Source of the DNA: Spisula solida
Taxonomy: Eukaryota; Mollusca; Bivalvia; Venerida; Mactridae
DNA length: 64,000 nucleotides
Assembly: GCA_947247005.1 (NCBI GenBank)
Contig: OX365948.1
Span: 62,001-126,000 of the forward strand
Reading direction: 5' to 3'
Below are positions 25,501 through 37,790 of the stretch, piece by piece. The notes below the pieces were generated by a model. The model was not told the DNA's origin, searched no databases, and saw only the letters and a program-made list of their open reading frames with translations. The translations under genes and the position numbers were made by a program. Each line of letters starts with the position of its first letter. The first letter of the stretch is position 1.

Positions 25501-26641
25501 ATCTTACCAGAAATGGACACCAGCATGTCGTAAAGATGGCTATTATTATCATATATCTTACCAGAAATGGGCACCAGCATGTCGTAAAGATGGCTATTAT
25601 TCCGATCATCAGTACCATCATTTGTACTTCCGTAGAATGTCGGTGGTTACATGAATTGCAATAAGAATCTTTCTTTGATTTCTTCCAAATCTTTATCAAG
25701 TCTTTTATAACAAATGAATTAGATATCACCGTTACTGTAATTGCAGATAAACCTAATAATACAAAGAAAATTGCAAACAACTTATTGTTCAACTTTCCAC
25801 TCGTAAAGGTAAAGAAGCACCAAGTACCGGGAAACTGTAACACCACTTCCCCAAAACCAATGATTGGTAGACATCCCATTATGGCGGCAAATATCCAAAT
25901 ACTTGATATTAAATATTTCACTTTTCCTATTGAAACGTAACGTTCATAGAGAAATGGTCGACATATTGAAAGATATCGTTCGATTGCCATCGAACATATG
26001 ATGGAAATTGTTGAACAAGTAGCGAAGATGAGCATAAATGACACATAATTGCACAATGGGACTCCACCGACCCATTTTAGATTATTTGCATAGACAACTA
26101 ACGTCACTGGTGAAGTAGCACATGTTCCGAATAGATCAGTACATGCTAACGCCCCAACAAGCCGGTAAAACACGGAACGTTTATGTTGACGTGAAGATCT
26201 GATCAGGACAAGGATGGCCAGTAGGTTACCAATGACTCCGGCAGTGAACATCACAGCTGGAACTGTCAATGAAATCAGTGGATCAGAGGGTTGTTCTATA
26301 GAGATGGTTGTAGTGTTGTTGTAACTGAGATCAGAGGGTTGTTCTATAGAGATGGTTGCAGTGTTGTTGTAACTGAGATCAGAGGGTTGTTCTATAGAGA
26401 TGGTTGTAGTGTTGTTGTAACTGAGATCAGAGGGTTGTTCTATAGAGATGGTTGCAGTGTTGTTGTAACTGAGATCAGAGGGTTGTTCTATAGAGATGGT
26501 TGCAGTGTTGTTGTAACTGAGATTGTTGTTTGTCATACTAGAGTAAGTCACGTGGTGAACGGGTTGATTGACATCATCTGTTACACTCCGTAATTCATGG
26601 ACCTCATCATCCAGGCTAGCGTGCGTCATCATCTGAAACAT
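21905..26641 (-). CDS. PTGER4-like: EP4-like prostanoid receptor (class A GPCR), two coding exons
   Basis: Exons 26641-25562 and 22522-21905 join in phase 0 to give 565 residues (human EP4 is 488). Seen: an N-terminal domain with five 16-residue repeats (41-120) carrying NNT sequons; TM1 with GN at 138-139; CysA at 197 and CysB at 275 inside the prostanoid signature GTWCF; ERY at 221-223 in place of DRY; TM6 about 340-360; and TM7 with RLASLNQILDPW, whose Arg383 matches the conserved ligand-carboxylate arginine. A long Ser/Thr-rich tail follows. Prostanoid receptors couple to G proteins at the plasma membrane; EP2/EP4-type raise cAMP. The intron at the end of TM6 is the family's conserved position. 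The start is taken at 26641 (A at -3); Met4/Met5 follow immediately, and a tttcag just before atgatg could instead be an acceptor. Subtype EP4 is inferred from TM2-ECL2 resemblance. Confidence 0.9.
22523..24504 (-). other. GPCR intron, unique part
   Basis: Intron sequence with no additional exon recognised. 24301-24372 resembles a tRNA D-loop and T-loop (tggtcacgtggttagaa ... gcgagttcgccac) without a foldable anticodon arm, probably the head of a tRNA-derived SINE. Confidence 0.6.
24505..25617 (-). repeat. 54-bp array containing the GPCR exon-1 end and its 5' splice site
   Basis: On the minus strand each unit carries gccatctttacgacatgctg, the CCATTTCTG|GTAAG junction and gatatatgataata. The first copy is the functional TM6 exon end. 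Intact GTAAG donors recur at 25507, 25453, 25275, 25159, 24632 and 24545; the copy near 25399 has lost GT (ctgataag). The three copies nearest the exon are almost identical and stay in frame; distal copies are decayed, shortened and interrupted by a MITE at 24682-25122. Shared exon identity shows the array grew from the exon edge outward. Confidence 0.9.
24682..25122. mobile_element. MITE, PIF/Harbinger-like, in the donor array
   Basis: TIRs gagaattttccaattagcaa and (reverse strand) gagcgttttccaattacgaa flank about 440 bp that lacks coding capacity. Both ends abut TAA, consistent with the 3-bp TWA target of PIF/Harbinger transposons. Array sequence resumes on both sides. Confidence 0.7.
25562..26641 (-). 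CDS. PTGER4-like: GPCR exon 1: N-terminus to TM6
   Basis: Encodes residues 1-360, ending ...CWCPFL, followed by a strong donor CTG|GTAAGATATATG. The donor and the last 36 nt are repeated downstream in the intron. The frame remains open past the donor only because those repeats are 54 bp (18 codons) long. Confidence 0.88.
26284..26526 (-). repeat. 48-bp coding minisatellite in the GPCR N-terminus
   Basis: Five tandem copies of a 48-bp unit encode LSYNNTATISIEQPSD, alternating with an A-to-T variant (NNTTTIS). Every copy keeps an NNT N-glycosylation sequon and the reading frame. Alternation of the two variants suggests a 96-bp duplication step. Confidence 0.92.
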
Positions 26642-26712
26642 GGTAACAATCACATATAGTGTATATGATCCGAGTGGTGTTTGATAAGTATAATATATGT
26701 ACATACACGTAT

Positions 26713-26812
26713 AGGATAGAACATGAGTAGCAGTTGTATATGGGATTTATAACTCCGAGTGAAACGAGGATTATAATCCCATATCAACACCTACGAGCCG
26801 TTCTATCTGACT
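26713..26812. mobile_element. Foldback just upstream of the GPCR start
   Basis: ggatagaacatgagtagcag / gttgtatatgggatttataa at the left is mirrored by ttataatcccatatcaacac and gagccgttctatctg at the right, with a central ctccgagtgaaacgag. It lies 72 bp upstream of the chosen ATG, so it sits in the 5' UTR or promoter. Confidence 0.75.
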
Positions 26813-28604
26813 TAGACTATAGATAAATAATCTTTGTTTATCAGCTACACTTTGCCTATAAATCGACCAGTACCCGGTACATAGGGTATGATAAACCATT
26901 TAAGTGCTGGTGTAATGTGTTAAGTGTTGCATGATGCATATAAATATCTAAGTGCCAAAATTAAGCTATATACAGTAAAACCTCAATAATGAAATTCCTT
27001 CTTGGGACTGTAAAAAACTTATCTCAATAATGTTGAGTGATTGCCTCATTCTATCAAAGAGCAAACAGATGAAAACGGAACGAAAAATGGTTAATTCTGA
27101 GCCAATCTTGTTAAAGAGGTGGTCTTCATATAGGTGCAATTTCACTGTGAATTTGAGGTTGAATAATGTGCAAGTCAGTGGACAGAAAGTAGTGGTCTTT
27201 ATTTTGAGGTGGTCTTGGAGGTGAGGTCTTAATTTGTAAACTATGGGTTGTGATAGTATAAAAGTCATTTACTTCAATCACCTGCAGACACCATTGGAAC
27301 CCCTTCAATTTGTTTTAATCGTTTAGTTGGTTTTTAAGTTCTGCTCTGTGAAAATGATGTCTTAGAAGAGAGGGGTAATCTGCACGTAATTATTGAAGAC
27401 ACATTAGTACAGAACGACCTCGGTAGAGTGAGACCCTTTGTGGGCTGCAAATATTGGTCATTGTTTAGAAGTTGTTGCCCTACAGAATTTATAATGTAAT
27501 AACTTCAAGTAACTTTGAAGGTTGTGTTATACAGAGGTTGTTGCACTACATATGTCCCCTAGAGAGATCGTACTGTAGTCATAGAAGCTACCACGGCATA
27601 CACCCTCTACTGATAATGTTGTCAGCACTCAGCAGAGATGTTGGCAATACCTCAATTGGTTAATTATCTATCAAAATTGTTGTCTTAGATTATGACAGTA
27701 ATTATGAACAAATGTAGAAAGGTTTGATATACATGTACATGTATTCTTATAAGTTACTTGTTTAAAATATAGTATTGTTATAATATAGACTAAACTAAGC
27801 TTGGTATCAAAAATGTTTGGCATCCACATTTTCTGTGCTAAATGCATGTATACATTATTATAGCTATGCTCAATTATTTTGCTTGGCCTACTATAGTATA
27901 TAGCAATCTATTGTTATATATACCACAGCAAAGTGTTGTATACGGGATTTATTCAACACTTTTTCTCCATGCTGATTGGCTAGCTACTGAGATCTATAGT
28001 CTAATATATAGTATAGCACAGTCATATATCAAGCATGCAAAGGAATGCTGGTTTCTCTTCTTTCAATATTCCTGTATAATACCGATAGTATGTAGTATCG
28101 TGAATGACAAACGATATGTATAGATACCTTGGTATAAAGGAAAACAATCAAATTAAACAAATCACGCTTAACAATCAAGGGACAATACTCTCTAAAACAC
28201 AATCTTATTTATTGACATTCCTTATTTTACTGGATTAGTACAAACCTAATAAACCCATTGACTTACATCTTAATACTATATAAGTAAGGTTCTATAAGGA
28301 TTATTTACTAACCGATTTAACATATATAGTGTAAACATGTCATAACTGATATATTGTCAACCTATTTGTATTGTTAGTTTGGGACACAAAGTTCAAATTC
28401 CACTTTAGTTCGTATAAACCCAAGTCATATATGTGACATAATTATTGCGATATGTACTTTCCGTATGGTGTGTTTTATATATGCTACATAACCTCAGACT
28501 GTATTTATATTAAGTTTGACTGTTAAAGTAAATGGTATTGTAACAATCAATCTCACCACTAATATTTATTTTGTGAGTATTTAATATGTGTATACATGAG
28601 GGTA
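26813..28604. other. Intergenic, no gene seen
   Basis: AT-rich. Phrases such as cagtaaaacctcaataatga (26975) recur loosely (taaaatctcaatggtaagac at 57248), pointing to an old interspersed repeat. No coding exon recognised. Confidence 0.55.
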
Positions 28605-28745
28605 TGTAGGCGTGTGTGTGCGTGTGTGTGTGTGTGCGGGTATGTGTGTATGCGTGCGTGTGCAAATGTGTGTGTATGCATGTGTGTGCGTATGCGTGTG
28701 TGTCTGTGCGTGTATGCAAGTGTATAGGTGTGTCTGTGTGGATAT
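28605..28745. repeat. (TG)n-rich microsatellite
   Basis: Imperfect tgtgtgtgcg/tatgcgtgtg tract of about 140 bp. Open frames on either strand through it (Cys/Val or His/Thr repeats) are artefacts. Confidence 0.92.
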
Positions 28746-28962
28746 GATTGTTTTGTTTGCGTATTTATATATGTATTTATACATTGTTGTAAACATGATC
28801 CATGGGCATTATGCCTTATTTTCGAAAATAAACTGTAAACTGTAAACTGTATATGTGTGTTTAAGTATGATTTTAGCTTAAACTGTGTATCCATTGAAAC
28901 GGTAGGCATACCAGGCAAATAATTAGAATAAGAGTAAAAAAGTAAACGAGCGTGTACGTACA

Positions 28963-29148
28963 AGTCCAGTTAGGATATTGTGACAATGACGTTGCAGTTT
29001 ATGTGTACTCAAAAAATAACAACCATTGTCTGAACAGGTAGTATGATAGTTTAACATTGTTCGTACAGTATAAGCCTTCATAATTGGTTTTACACCTTTA
29101 TAGTGGACTCGACCGCTGCGTCACTGGATTTTTTATCCTGACTGGACT
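28963..29148 (+). mobile_element. Tc1/mariner-like MITE, copy A
   Basis: 186 bp with TIRs agtccagttaggatat and (reverse) agtccagtcaggat. A second copy lies inverted at 46196-46388, sharing accattgtctgaac, gtcgagttcact/ctcgaccgctgc and ggttttacacc segments. TA next to the termini and a CAGT-like start fit a Tc1/mariner-derived MITE. Confidence 0.8.
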
Positions 29149-29461
29149 ATATTTGTTGAGATTTTAGAATCATGATGTCATGAATGTATACAAACAATTT
29201 AAATAATTCAATTATAAATCAATTACATTCAATCATCAAATACTGAATAAATATAATTAATACTGAAATTAAATGTGCAATTGTAAAGTTTACGACATTA
29301 GACATTCCATTGGTATTAGAGTGTCATTCATGACCGTATTACAGTCCCGGGAATACTAGCGGATAATGATATAAAAATATTTACTACATCAGATAGTAAC
29401 CTATATACACAATTACGAATACACATTATTAGTGTAGTTAGAAAAATGGTCAAATAGTTTC

Positions 29462-29760
29462 GATAGTTTCTGTGTGTCGGTGATATACACCGGGCACATT
29501 AAAGAACCAGACCGTCTATTCGAAATAAGAGCTAGGCGCACTTCTGCAGCGCTGCACATGCCTGTATCTAATGTATCTCTCTCCCCTTAGGGGCTTTCTC
29601 TCAGTCTATCCCTCTGGTCAGACCATGCTGTATCTGCACTGGTAGAGGATGCACCTGCGCCCTTGTGGCTGCAGCACTATAATGTAAAGTGCCTTTGAGA
29701 GCGCGTTAGCATGAAAAAGGCGCTATATAATGGTATATTTATTTTATTTTTTATTTATTT
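29462..29760 (+). repeat. SINE-like interspersed repeat
   Basis: Contains accgggcacattaaagaacc and ends with aaaaaggcgctatataatgg followed by a T/A-rich tail. gggcacRttaaagaacc and ggcgctatataa are phrases I associate with widespread invertebrate SINE 3' regions; the family name is not determined. Confidence 0.55.
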
Positions 29761-30479
29761 GTGAGACTTTCATAAAGGGAAAGGTCATAAGTGCTCAACA
29801 GTCATTTGGTATTGCTACATTTTGGTACAGTCCCTTGATATGAAAACAAACGTTGCTTGTACTGAAATTACAACATGCAATACATTGTTAAGATATTTTA
29901 GAGTGTTTGTTTTCATAAAGATTTTCGCCCATTTCCGAACCAAATGATCATTCAATATGACGGTCAGTGTACCTAACTAGTTTTCCTGGAACTACAAGTA
30001 TTTTGTTAACCAGTATACTTTCATTAATGCTTGGACAATACAACCTTTCCTTGTGTCGGAGATCATGGTTGTAGTCAACATACACACTCACCCTACTGGG
30101 GTTTGAGGCCTCCTCGGTATAACTGACGACTGTCCAGTATTCTAATGATGAGGCCGCACTGGGTGCACTATGTAGTCAACATAACACACTCACCCCGGGG
30201 TTTGTGCACTGGGTGCACTAATATACAACATCATAACATGTTACAAAAAGTGGATCGACTTATATAAATAGTATGAATACTGACTCTCATAAAAAGCAGC
30301 ATGTTAAAATAAGCCTAGGTTAAACAATATTATATAATATTGCTATATTAAAAGGTAAATCGCTTATTAAGGTAATTCGTGCTTAAAAATTCACAAACAA
30401 TTATACTGCTAACAAAAGAGGCGCATTGTGTCCATTCGTCATATTAATAAAAAAACGAAACTTAGATCCACTTACAGGC

Positions 30480-31300
30480 ATTATTGATGATATCAATGAT
30501 GAATAAATGATGAATAAATGATAAATAAATGATGAATATATGATCATATAATTGATGAATAAATGATGAATAAATGATGATATTAATGATGAATAAATGA
30601 TGAATAAATGATGATATTAATGATGAATAAATGATGAATAAATGATGAATAAATGATAAATAAATGATGAATAAATGATGATATAAAAGTTGAATAACTG
30701 ATGAATAAATGATGATATAAATGATGAATAAATGATGAATAAATGATAAATAAATGATGAATATATGATAATATAAATGATGAATAAATGATGATATAAA
30801 AGATAAATAAATGATGAATAAATGATAAATAAATGAAAAATAAATGATGAATAAATGATGATATAAAAGATAAATAAATGATGAATAAATGATGAACATG
30901 ATGAATAAATGATGATATAAAAGATAAATAAATGATGAATAAATGATGTATAAATGATGTTATAAATGATGATATAAATGATAAATAAATGATGAATAAA
31001 TGATGATATAAATGATGAATAAATGATAATATAAATGATTAATAAATGATGATATAAATGATGAATAAATGATGATATAGATGATGAATAAATGATGATA
31101 TAAATGATAAATAAATGATGAATAAATGATGATATAGATGATGAATAAATGATGATATAAATGATGATTTAAATGATAAATAAATGATGAATAAATGATA
31201 AATAAATTATGAGTAAATGATGATATAAAAGATTAATAAATGATGATATAAATGATGATATAACTAATGAATGAATGATGAATGAATGATGAATAAAACT
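30480..31300. repeat. 11/12-bp AT-rich minisatellite
   Basis: gatgaataaat (11 bp) interspersed with gatgatataaat (12 bp) over about 820 bp. The reverse-strand open frame (Ile/Tyr/Phe-rich) is an artefact of the unit. Confidence 0.94.
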
Positions 31301-33797
31301 GCAGCTTGTGATGTTTCTAATTTCAAATAATTAAAATAATTTACCGCACTACTCCGGTAATACCTTTCCTTCGTCACACGTTACAATAAAATGTCCAGTA
31401 TTTCCAGGATTGTTTGCTCAGTCAATAACATTCAATATGACGTTAACGTACTCATGCTAGATTGTACGTACACATGCTACAGTACATGGTCATATAGTAT
31501 TGAACGCAGGCTATTTAGGTATAGTAAGCGAGGGTCAAATCCTAAATCTGATTCGTCAATAGCAGGCTTAGTGCTAGCTTACACCATACTGGGTGAAAGA
31601 TCTATCCGATCAATGTTGTATAACATACAGTGTATTAACTTCTTACAACGTTCTTTCCGTTCTTTATCAAGTTGCAACCTATCATTTTCATATATAAGTA
31701 AAGTACCAAGTTAAGTCTATTTTCAGACATGTACCCGTTCAGCTGACACTCTATTTACACCTCCCCTGGTCATTGTGTCGCAAGTCGGCTGCTTTTGTCT
31801 CGGAGGTTAATTTGTGATATTTTCTACTAATCTCTGTAGAAACGATTTTTCGTAAACAAAACAATGCCGGCAACCAAAGTTGAAGTCACAAAATTTAAAT
31901 GTGAAGGTCATTTTTACTTGGGGGATTTCCTCCCAAGTATTGTTACATACCAACTTTAGAAATCACTACGATTTTACCCATGTAATTTCTCCACAACCAA
32001 TTCATCCGAGCAGAAAACGAGTTCCAGCCAATCTAAACCAAAATCATAATGTTCAATCATTTTTAAGAACATTTGTCCCTAGCAATTGAATTATTTTTTA
32101 TTTCTTTGTATTGCGAGAAATTTTGAAATGTTTCTTCTGTGAGTTAATGTTTTTGTGCGAATAAATTCCTACGCGCTGTAAAATGACTAATGGATTTTGA
32201 GGGTTGATAAAGATGTCGCTGTTACAGTACTTGGTTAAGCAGACGAAATTTACACTGTTTGGTTTCATAACGTTCATATTGCAGTTTAGCAACAAACTCC
32301 TGTTATAATGTATTTATTTATCACTATTTACAAATTTTTGCATTGATAAATAGTATTAATCGACGTTTCATCCATTAAATTTACCCCAGATCTTCGGCTA
32401 AATATTTTGCGTCTATCGTTATAACAACCCTTTTCCAAGCGGTGTTGTTTACACATTTCGCGCCGAGATTCGAGACCATAGTGTTTCGTCCCCTTTATGA
32501 ATCGTTCGCGCTATTCGTACCCTAACCGGTTCGTTTGTAGTTTTGACTTAGTGTAGTTTTAGATGTAATTTTTTTCATTTTTTGCGACAATTCATCACCT
32601 ATCAAATTACTTATATTTTTTTTGTTTACTACCGTAAAACATTATTTATGCAGATGCATGATATTACCATTTACTGTTATTCTTAGCCTATTTAATGCTT
32701 TTTCTCAGCTAAAACTAGGTATTTCAGCCCCCCCCCCTTTATAGTTGAAACTAGTTCATTGAGTTTTTTTATGGGCGCATTGCCTAAATGGGTTCGTTAG
32801 ATGAAATTTGAATGAGTCAGCTGTCATCGATAGTTCTGAAAAGTTTTCACAATAGTCAAACTTATTAATCCAATACCATTTAAGGTAATTTTTAATAGAT
32901 TACCAAGATTTGCGTTATCCCCCAAGTAATAGTACTTCAGTTATTATTATTAATGTTATTAATTGATGACGTAGTCTGCACATGCTTAAAGTAGACCATT
33001 TTACCAAATATTTGACTCCCGGGAGTTCGAATACTTTTGTCCTCCTACTGTACATTGACTCAGTACCGATGGCAGCCACAGCACGGTGGCTTTTCGGCAT
33101 TGTGACGTTTGTATACTTGGGCCGCGTTTTTTTTATGTTCCTTTCTGTGTCTTTGGTGTCGTCTTTTTTCTATTGAATGTTGTTTTCCCTCTCCGATGTT
33201 CCATCATATGTTTCGTTAGTGACGCGTTGTGTGTAATTATTGAACAGAGAAAGTAAGCAGTCATGTCGAACTACATGTATGAGTACCGGAATACTGATTT
33301 CATGTTTGATTATTCAAAGTAACAATACAGTAAGGGGTGTGCTCATTTCTTATATAGATCTACCGGTTTCACATTTAACCGATACGGATTATCTGATAAC
33401 ATGTTTGTTTAAGCATTTAATTTACTAAACGAATGTTATTTTAATATACATGTATGGCAAAATATGATAGAAAATTGACCCATAAATTACAAGTGTTTGA
33501 GGTCATGACAGTTGACCATTAAGTATATGCCATGTAATTGTCCGACAGAAATCTTTAAAGTTGAACTAAACTTAATTTCATGGGACACAAGAACGCAAAC
33601 GTTCCCTTTTAAAGGCAGGTGGGTTTTATTTTGTACTCACGTAAATTAGAAGAAAGTATACTCGCGATTAAGAGTACTAGCATTGTCTTTCGATATCTTA
33701 TTTTTTTAACTAAGGATAACAAGCTAGTGCAGTCGAGGATCGAACCTGGAACTTCTAAACGATCCAAGTACGATCCAAACATACGGGTCCGTCCTCT
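31301..33797. other. Intergenic, no gene seen
   Basis: No splice-bounded exon or domain recognised. 33725-33760 contains gttccaggttcgatcctcga in reverse, a tRNA B-box-like string without a matching A-box arm. Confidence 0.55.
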
Positions 33798-35430
33798 ATT
33801 CTACCGATTTGCACACTACCTATATTCTACCGCTCGGCGATCCAAAAATTCGCACAATACCTATATTCTACCGCTCGGCGATCCAAACATACGCACACTA
33901 CCTATATTCTACCGCTCGGCGATCCAAACATACGCACACTACCTATATTCTACCGCTCGGCGATCCAAAAATTCGCACACTATCTATATTCTACCGCTCG
34001 GCGATCCAAAAATTCGCACACTACCTATATTCTACCGCTCGACGATGCAAAAATACGCTCACTCTCTATAGTCTACCGCTCGGCGATCCAAACATTCGCA
34101 CACTACCTATATTCTACCGCTTGGCGATGCAAAAATACACTCACTCTCTATAGTCTACCGCTCGGCGATCCAAACATTCGCACACTACCTATATTCTACT
34201 GCTCGGCGATCCAAACATACGCACACTACCTATATTCTACCGCTCGGCGATCCAAACATACGCACACTACCTATATTCTACCGCTCGGCGATCCAAAAAT
34301 TCGCACACTATCTATATTCTACCGCTCGGCGATCCAAAAATTCGCACACTACCTATATTCTACCGCTCGGCGATCCAAACATTCGCACACTACCTATATT
34401 CTACCGCTCGGCGATCCAAAAATTCGCAGACTACCTATATTCTACCGCTCGGCGATCCAAAAATTCGCACACTACCTATATTCTACCGCTCGACGATGCA
34501 AAAATACGCTCACTCTCTATAGTCTACCGCTCGGCGATCCAAACATTCGCACACTACCTATATTCTACCGCTCGGCGATGCAAAAATACGCTCACTCTCT
34601 ATAGTCTACCGCTCGGCGATCCAAACATTCGCACACTACCTATATTCTACCGCTCGACGATGCAAAAATACGCACACTCTCTATATTCTACCGCTCGACG
34701 ATGCAAAAATACGCACACTCTCTATATTCTACCGCTCGACGATGCAAAAATACGCTCACTCTCTATAGTCTACCGCTCGGCGATCCAAACATTCGCACAC
34801 TACCTATATTCTACCGCTCGGCGATCCAAAAACTCGCACACTACCTATATTCTACCGCTCGGCGATTCAAAAGTTCGCACACTACCTATATTCTACCGCT
34901 CGGCGATTCAAAAGTTCGCACACTACCTATATTCTACCGCTCGGCGATTCAAAAGTTCGCACACTACCTATATTCTACCGCTCGGCGATTCAAAAGTTCG
35001 CACACTACCTATATTCTACCGCTCGACGATGCAGAAATACGCACACTACCTATATTCTACCGCTCGGCGATTCAAAAGTTCGCACACTACCTATATTCTA
35101 CCGCTCGGCGATTCAAAAGTTCGCACACTACCTATATTCTACCGCTCGACGATGCAGAATTACGCTCACTCTCTATAGTCTACCGCTCGGCGATCCAAAA
35201 ATTCGAACACTCCCTTTCTACCGCTCGACGATGCAAAAATACGCACACTACCTCTTCTTTACCGCTCGACGTTGCAAAAATACGCACGCTACCTCTATTG
35301 TACCGCTCGACGATGCAAAAATACGCACACTACCTCTATTGTACCGCTCGAAGATGCAAAAATACGCACACTACCTGTATTCTACCACTCGACGATGCAA
35401 AAATACGTACACTACCTCTATTGTACCGTG
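33798..35430. repeat. 41-bp satellite array, about 40 copies
   Basis: Unit ctaccgctcggcgatccaaa + cattcgcacactacctatatt (41 bp). Variants cluster in blocks: a gatgcaaaaatacgctcact/tctctatag type alternates with the standard unit at 34490-34790, and a gattcaaaagttcg type dominates 34860-35130. Long frames exist because three units (123 bp) contain no stop in one frame; they are not genes. Confidence 0.95.
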
Positions 35431-36039
35431 TCTTATATATATACATACACTCGGTCTATATACATGGAACATACGAAATGCACAATGTACTTTACGAACA
35501 GCCTAACCAGAGACTATTATATGGCTTGTCTGATTCCAGTCACAATACAGACCTGGTGAATTCTAGCTTATTTAACCAGAATAATGATATTATCTCGTAG
35601 ACTTTTATTAAATGGACAAGCCAACCTATATTAGCATTCGATTACATCATTCCGTTATAATTATGTATGCATGAGGGATACTTATGTCTTAAAACAGTTT
35701 AGAAGGTATTCACTTTATGTTAGGGGTGACTATTGAGTCAAATTTTGACTATTGCAATACTATTGCTATTGCTGAAAGTACTATTGCGATACTATTGTAT
35801 TGCTGGAATCTATTACGATACCTTTATTGCAATAGTTATCGCCAAAATTTGAAAACCAGAGATTAACTTGTAAATGGAAATTTGAACTGTGTAAGATATC
35901 ACTTTGTTGTACAACATGCAAATCTACTATTTGTGGAAATGATTTAAAATGAATTTGACAGAAATAGATTGATAAAATCAAGGCGATATTGGTCCATTGT
36001 GCCAATTTGTGGCTGTTTTAGTGCGAAGCTTGAAATATA
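35431..36039. other. Intergenic, no gene seen
   Basis: Includes a low-complexity tract of ctattgcaatactattg words at 35735-35840. Nothing else recognised. Confidence 0.55.
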
Positions 36040-36329
36040 CAAGATACAAGAAGTTTTATTTAAAGTCGGTTTTGGCAAACAATATAACATTAGCTCGCAG
36101 AGCTATTTTCCGACAAACTATATGTATATGTAACTATACGGTGTAAAGCAGCTATGGAATAAAAGACATGGTTAAATATTATCAAACAATTGTTACAATA
36201 TCAATGTTATGATCAAGGGACATAATCTAAGATGGCTAACAGCTAAAGTTGATCAGAGTTATTCCTCTTGGAAGAAAGTAACTTGAACCAGTAAAAGCGC
36301 CAGACACAGCTTAAGATTAAGATAAATCA

Positions 36330-36610
36330 CAATAAAACTTACACAAAGCAAAATAAAGCTCATCAAAAGAACAATAAAAGCATACACAAAGCAAAATAAA
36401 GCACATCAAAAGAACAATAAAAGCATACATAAAGCAAAATAAAGCACATCAAAAGCACAATAAAAGCATACATAAAGCAAAATAAAGCACATCAAAGGCA
36501 CAATAAAAGCATACAAAAAGCAAAATAAAGCACATCAAAAGCACAATAAGAGCATGCATAAAGGAATATAAAGCACATAAATAAAACACAATAAAAGCAT
36601 ACCTTAAGCA
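36330..36610. repeat. 43-bp repeat in the LINE 3' region
   Basis: About six copies of gcaaaataaagcacatcaaa + agcacaataaaagcatacataaa, starting at 36348, 36391, 36434 and 36477. Low-complexity A-rich units. Confidence 0.85.
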
Positions 36611-36920
36611 AAATAAAGCACACATAAAGCAAGCACAACTATAAATAACTTAGACCAAATGCATTCACATAAAGAATAAAGCACACATGAGAGATAGATA
36701 ATAAGACAAGGTAAAACATGTTTAGTAAACTGTTGAGTTACAGAAAGCAAGCAGTTCATGCAATCTCATGCATAAGTAAGATGAATAAATATAGACCCAC
36801 AAACAACAGTGACATTTACAGACACATGGAACACTTACACCTTGGGCCAGTCCAGGCACGGATCAGTCTGCGGAACTCCTTGTAATATGTAGTTTGTCTA
36901 AGCTCGTTTGGCAGACTGTT

Positions 36921-37436
36921 TCATACTCGGACTGCCTCGAAGCGGAAGGAATAATTACCGTATGTTGTTGTTGTTCTGACTTGTGGTATAACAAGAGTGT
37001 TTTCATACCTAAAATCATATTTAGCAGTATTTAGCTTAACAAGGTCGCGGACATATATAGGTGAAATTTCATGTATACATTTGAAAGTTTCTATGGCAAT
37101 ACATTGGATTCTACTGAGGTGTAACGTAGTCATTTTGACACGTTTTAACAAGTCATCATACGAAGTATTAAAGTCTTGGAAGACAATCCTTAGGGCTCTG
37201 TATTGTAGTTTTTCAAGTTTTTCTGTGTTACCCTTACTACACAAGTGCCATACTATTGGACAGTAGTTGAAGTTAGATCTGATAAAAGTTTTAAAAATTG
37301 TTAACATAGTATTCCGTGATAAAAATTTACTCAGGCGCTGAAGAACATTCAGTTGTCTTGCAGCCTTTTTGCACATGTGGGATATCTGAGTGTCAAAGTC
37401 AAGCATATAATCAAGCTCAACCCACAGAAGCTTCAC
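36921..37436 (-). pseudogene. LINE reverse transcriptase C-terminal fragment
   Basis: About 170 codons including CKKAARQLNVLQRLSKFL, FNYCPIVWHLCSKGN and KLEKLQYRALRIVF, which match the thumb/connection region of non-LTR RTs ('NYCPxVWHxCS...IEKxQERALRxVY'-type). It is separated from the palm by frameshifts. Confidence 0.8.
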
Positions 37437-37790
37437 ATGCTCGTCGCACTTGATAGCAGAGCCGCCGACTGTAAAAGACTCAATAGCACTGTTTGCTCTT
37501 CTACCAACTGCAATGGCCTGAAACTTCTCCAGTCAATCAGGATATTACTTTCCTGTTCAAGTGTTGTTTTTAAAATGTCAATATTTGTGTGAGCATAAGA
37601 TACAGTGTTATCATCTGCATAATTATATAAGGTTGATTTATTTAAGAAGTAAAATATGTCATTAATAAAGATATTAAAAATGAGGGCCCCATTATAGAGC
37701 CTTGGGGGAAACCCTTAATAGTTTGTAGCCAGCTACTTTTAGTATGCGGTCCAAGCTTTACACATTGTTTCCGTTCGGACAGGTAGCTGC

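Noticed and set aside
25304..25664. Plus-strand frames with His-Val-Val-Lys-Met-Ala-Ile repeats
   Set aside because: Antisense shadow of the 54-bp array; the minus strand encodes the receptor TM6.
31391..31714. 107-codon frame as a gene
   Set aside because: No domain, no splice signals and ordinary composition; an isolated open frame of this size is expected by chance.
33619..35600. 300-codon frame of Tyr/Ser/Thr/Arg-rich 41-residue periods
   Set aside because: Generated by the 41-bp satellite; no start context, splice sites or conserved domain.
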